Of a stretch of DNA of 13,797 nt, positions 12,716-13,797 are shown piece after piece. How positions within the stretch are numbered: position 1 is the first letter of the stretch; each line of letters opens with the position of its first letter. Source of the stretch: an uncultured Collinsella sp. (lineage in GTDB: Bacteria > Actinomycetota > Coriobacteriia > Coriobacteriales > Coriobacteriaceae); assembly GCA_900551015.1 (NCBI GenBank), contig URUI01000055.1:1-13797 (forward strand). The letters are read 5' to 3'. The translations under genes were made by a program, and so were the position numbers. The notes beneath the pieces were generated by a model, which saw nothing but the letters and a program-made list of their open reading frames with translations, made no database searches and was not told the origin of the DNA.

Positions 12716-13797
12716 ATGGATAAGATCAAGCTCGGTTTTGTGCCCACGCGCCGCAGCATCTTTAGCGCGCCGGACGCGATCAAGTATCGCGGCCTGACGG
12801 CTGATCGCCTGCGCGAGATCGGCGTCGACATCGTGGATATCGACGACATCAACGACGAGGGCCTGCTGTTCGATGACAGCCATATCGAGCCTATCGTCAA
12901 GAAGTTCCGCGCCGAGGGCGTCGACGGCATCATGCTGTGCCACGCCAACTTTGGCACCGAGTATGTCTGCGCCCGCCTTGCCCGCGAGCTCGGCCTGCCC
13001 GTGCTGCTGTGGGGCCCGCGCGACGAGCGCCCCGAGCCCGATGGCACCCGTCTGCGCGATAGCCAGTGCGGCCTGTTCGCCACCGGCAAGGTCCTGCGCC
13101 GCTTCCGGGTTCCCTTCACCTATATGACCAACTGCCGCCTGACCGACCCCGAGTTCGAGCGCGGCGTCTGGGACTTCTTGGCTGTGTGCAACGTGGTCAA
13201 GACCTTCAAGCACACCCGCATTCTGCAGATGGCCACCCGTCCGTTCGACTTCTGGTCCACGATGTGCAACGAGGGTGAGCTGCTCGAAAAGTTCAATATC
13301 CAGCTTTCGCCCATCCCCATGACCGAGCTTGTCCAGGCCGTGCGCGATGCCCAGGCCGACGAGCAGGCCATGAACGCCATGCTCGCCCACATCACCGACA
13401 GCTTTGAGATCTGCATCCCCGAGGACAAGGTCCCCGCGGTCGCAGGGCTCGCCATCGCCATGAAGCGCCTGGTCGAGAAGTACGGTTGCAACGCCGGCGC
13501 CATCCAGTGTTGGAACGCCCTGCAGGACGAGCTGGGCATTATGCCCTGCGCCGCCAACGCCATCCTCAACGAGATGGGTATCCCCGTCGTGTGCGAGACC
13601 GATATCCACGGCGCCATCACCGCGCTGATGGTCGAGGCGGCCGACCTGGGCCGTCACCGCGGCATGTTCGCCGACTGGACCGTGCGCCATCCCGATAACG
13701 AGAACGGCGAGCTGCTGCAGCACTGCGGCCCCTGGCCCTGCAGCTGTGCGGCCGTCAAGCCTAAGCTCACCTACCCGCTGGCCTTCGATCACCCCGG
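12716..13797 (+). CDS. L-fucose isomerase-family sugar isomerase (3' truncated by window end)
   Basis: The frame is open from ATG 12716 to the last base, giving 360 residues with no stop. The ribosome binding site AGGGGAGGA (12702-12710) lies five bases upstream. The start MDKIKLGFVPTRRSIFS and the later CWNALQDELGIMPC (near 267-280) and CETDIHGAITALM (near 295-307) fit the L-fucose isomerase/COG2407-like family. The conserved E and D of CETD and the downstream H fit the metal-dependent aldose-ketose isomerase site. The family converts L-fucose or L-arabinose to the ketose, but several subgroups act on other or unknown sugars, so the substrate is not fixed. Its position behind the LacI gene with shared operator motifs points to the first gene of a sugar-catabolic operon. 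A 397-residue reverse-strand frame over the same DNA is a GC3 shadow. Confidence 0.85.
   Translation, partial: MDKIKLGFVPTRRSIFSAPDAIKYRGLTADRLREIGVDIVDIDDINDEGLLFDDSHIEPIVKKFRAEGVDGIMLCHANFGTEYVCARLARELGLPVLLWGPRDERPEPDGTRLRDSQCGLFATGKVLRRFRVPFTYMTNCRLTDPEFERGVWDFLAVCNVVKTFKHTRILQMATRPFDFWSTMCNEGELLEKFNIQLSPIPMTELVQAVRDAQADEQAMNAMLAHITDSFEICIPEDKVPAVAGLAIAMKRLVEKYGCNAGAIQCWNALQDELGIMPCAANAILNEMGIPVVCETDIHGAITALMVEAADLGRHRGMFADWTVRHPDNENGELLQHCGPWPCSCAAVKPKLTYPLAFDHP

Noticed and set aside
12599..13792. 397-residue open frame on the minus strand opposite the isomerase gene
   Set aside because: It mirrors a well-supported gene with family motifs and a ribosome binding site. High GC at third positions keeps the reverse frame free of stops. 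Its composition (His/Asp/Leu/Val-rich) matches no family I know.
1..13797. CRISPR arrays, tRNA or rRNA genes, transposase or phage genes
   Set aside because: No regularly spaced direct repeats, no tRNA-like or rRNA-like sequence, and no transposase, integrase or phage protein was recognised in any frame.

Overview
The window is GC-rich DNA with strong G/C bias at third codon positions. Gene content (YtxH and PRC-barrel proteins, an Nramp-related magnesium transporter, an OatA-like acyltransferase, a LacI-regulated sugar locus) fits an anaerobic gut actinomycete of the class Coriobacteriia. Collinsella or a close relative is my best guess, but this is an inference from composition and family resemblance, not a proven identification.

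Layout. (1) 1-99 is the C-terminal tail of an unidentified plus-strand gene. (2) 236-1380 is a two-gene unit: a YtxH-like membrane-associated protein and a PRC-barrel protein whose start codon overlaps the YtxH stop. It ends at a strong hairpin. (3) 1453-2859 encodes a membrane-anchored extracellular NodB/polysaccharide-deacetylase-fold protein whose metal-binding and catalytic histidines have all been replaced, so it is probably a pseudoenzyme. (4) 2860-3187 is a gene-free stretch with a promoter and a highly structured leader of about 200 nt that appears able to adopt two exclusive pairings. It also carries a ten-codon upstream ORF. (5) 3188-6303 is a two-gene metal operon. The first gene encodes a PRC/MgtE-N/CBS protein with an atypical membrane domain. 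The second encodes an Nramp-related magnesium transporter (NRMT), recognised by its altered metal-site motifs. A textbook terminator closes the operon. (6) 6357-6849 is gene-free. It holds a 230-bp element bounded by 35-bp inverted repeats, short GTCCCTA repeats and a perfect 18-bp-arm hairpin. (7) 6850-9066 (minus strand) encodes an acyltransferase-3/SGNH protein for O-acetylation of a cell-surface glycan. (8) 9253-11220 is a nucleoside-salvage pair, ribokinase plus nucleoside hydrolase, followed by a terminator. (9) 11448-12458 is a LacI-family repressor, and 12716 to the window end is a 3'-truncated L-fucose isomerase-family gene. An 18-bp motif, matching at 17 of 18 positions, occurs just downstream of the repressor's promoter and again upstream of the isomerase gene, and is the likely operator.

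How the genes fit together. The MgtE-like protein and NRMT probably form one Mg2+ uptake and sensing module controlled by the structured leader. The nucleoside hydrolase would release ribose that ribokinase phosphorylates for the pentose phosphate pathway. The LacI protein probably represses itself and the isomerase gene, which would open a sugar-catabolic operon continuing beyond the window. The most noteworthy items are the metal operon with its unassigned RNA leader, the histidine-less deacetylase, and the shared repressor operator.
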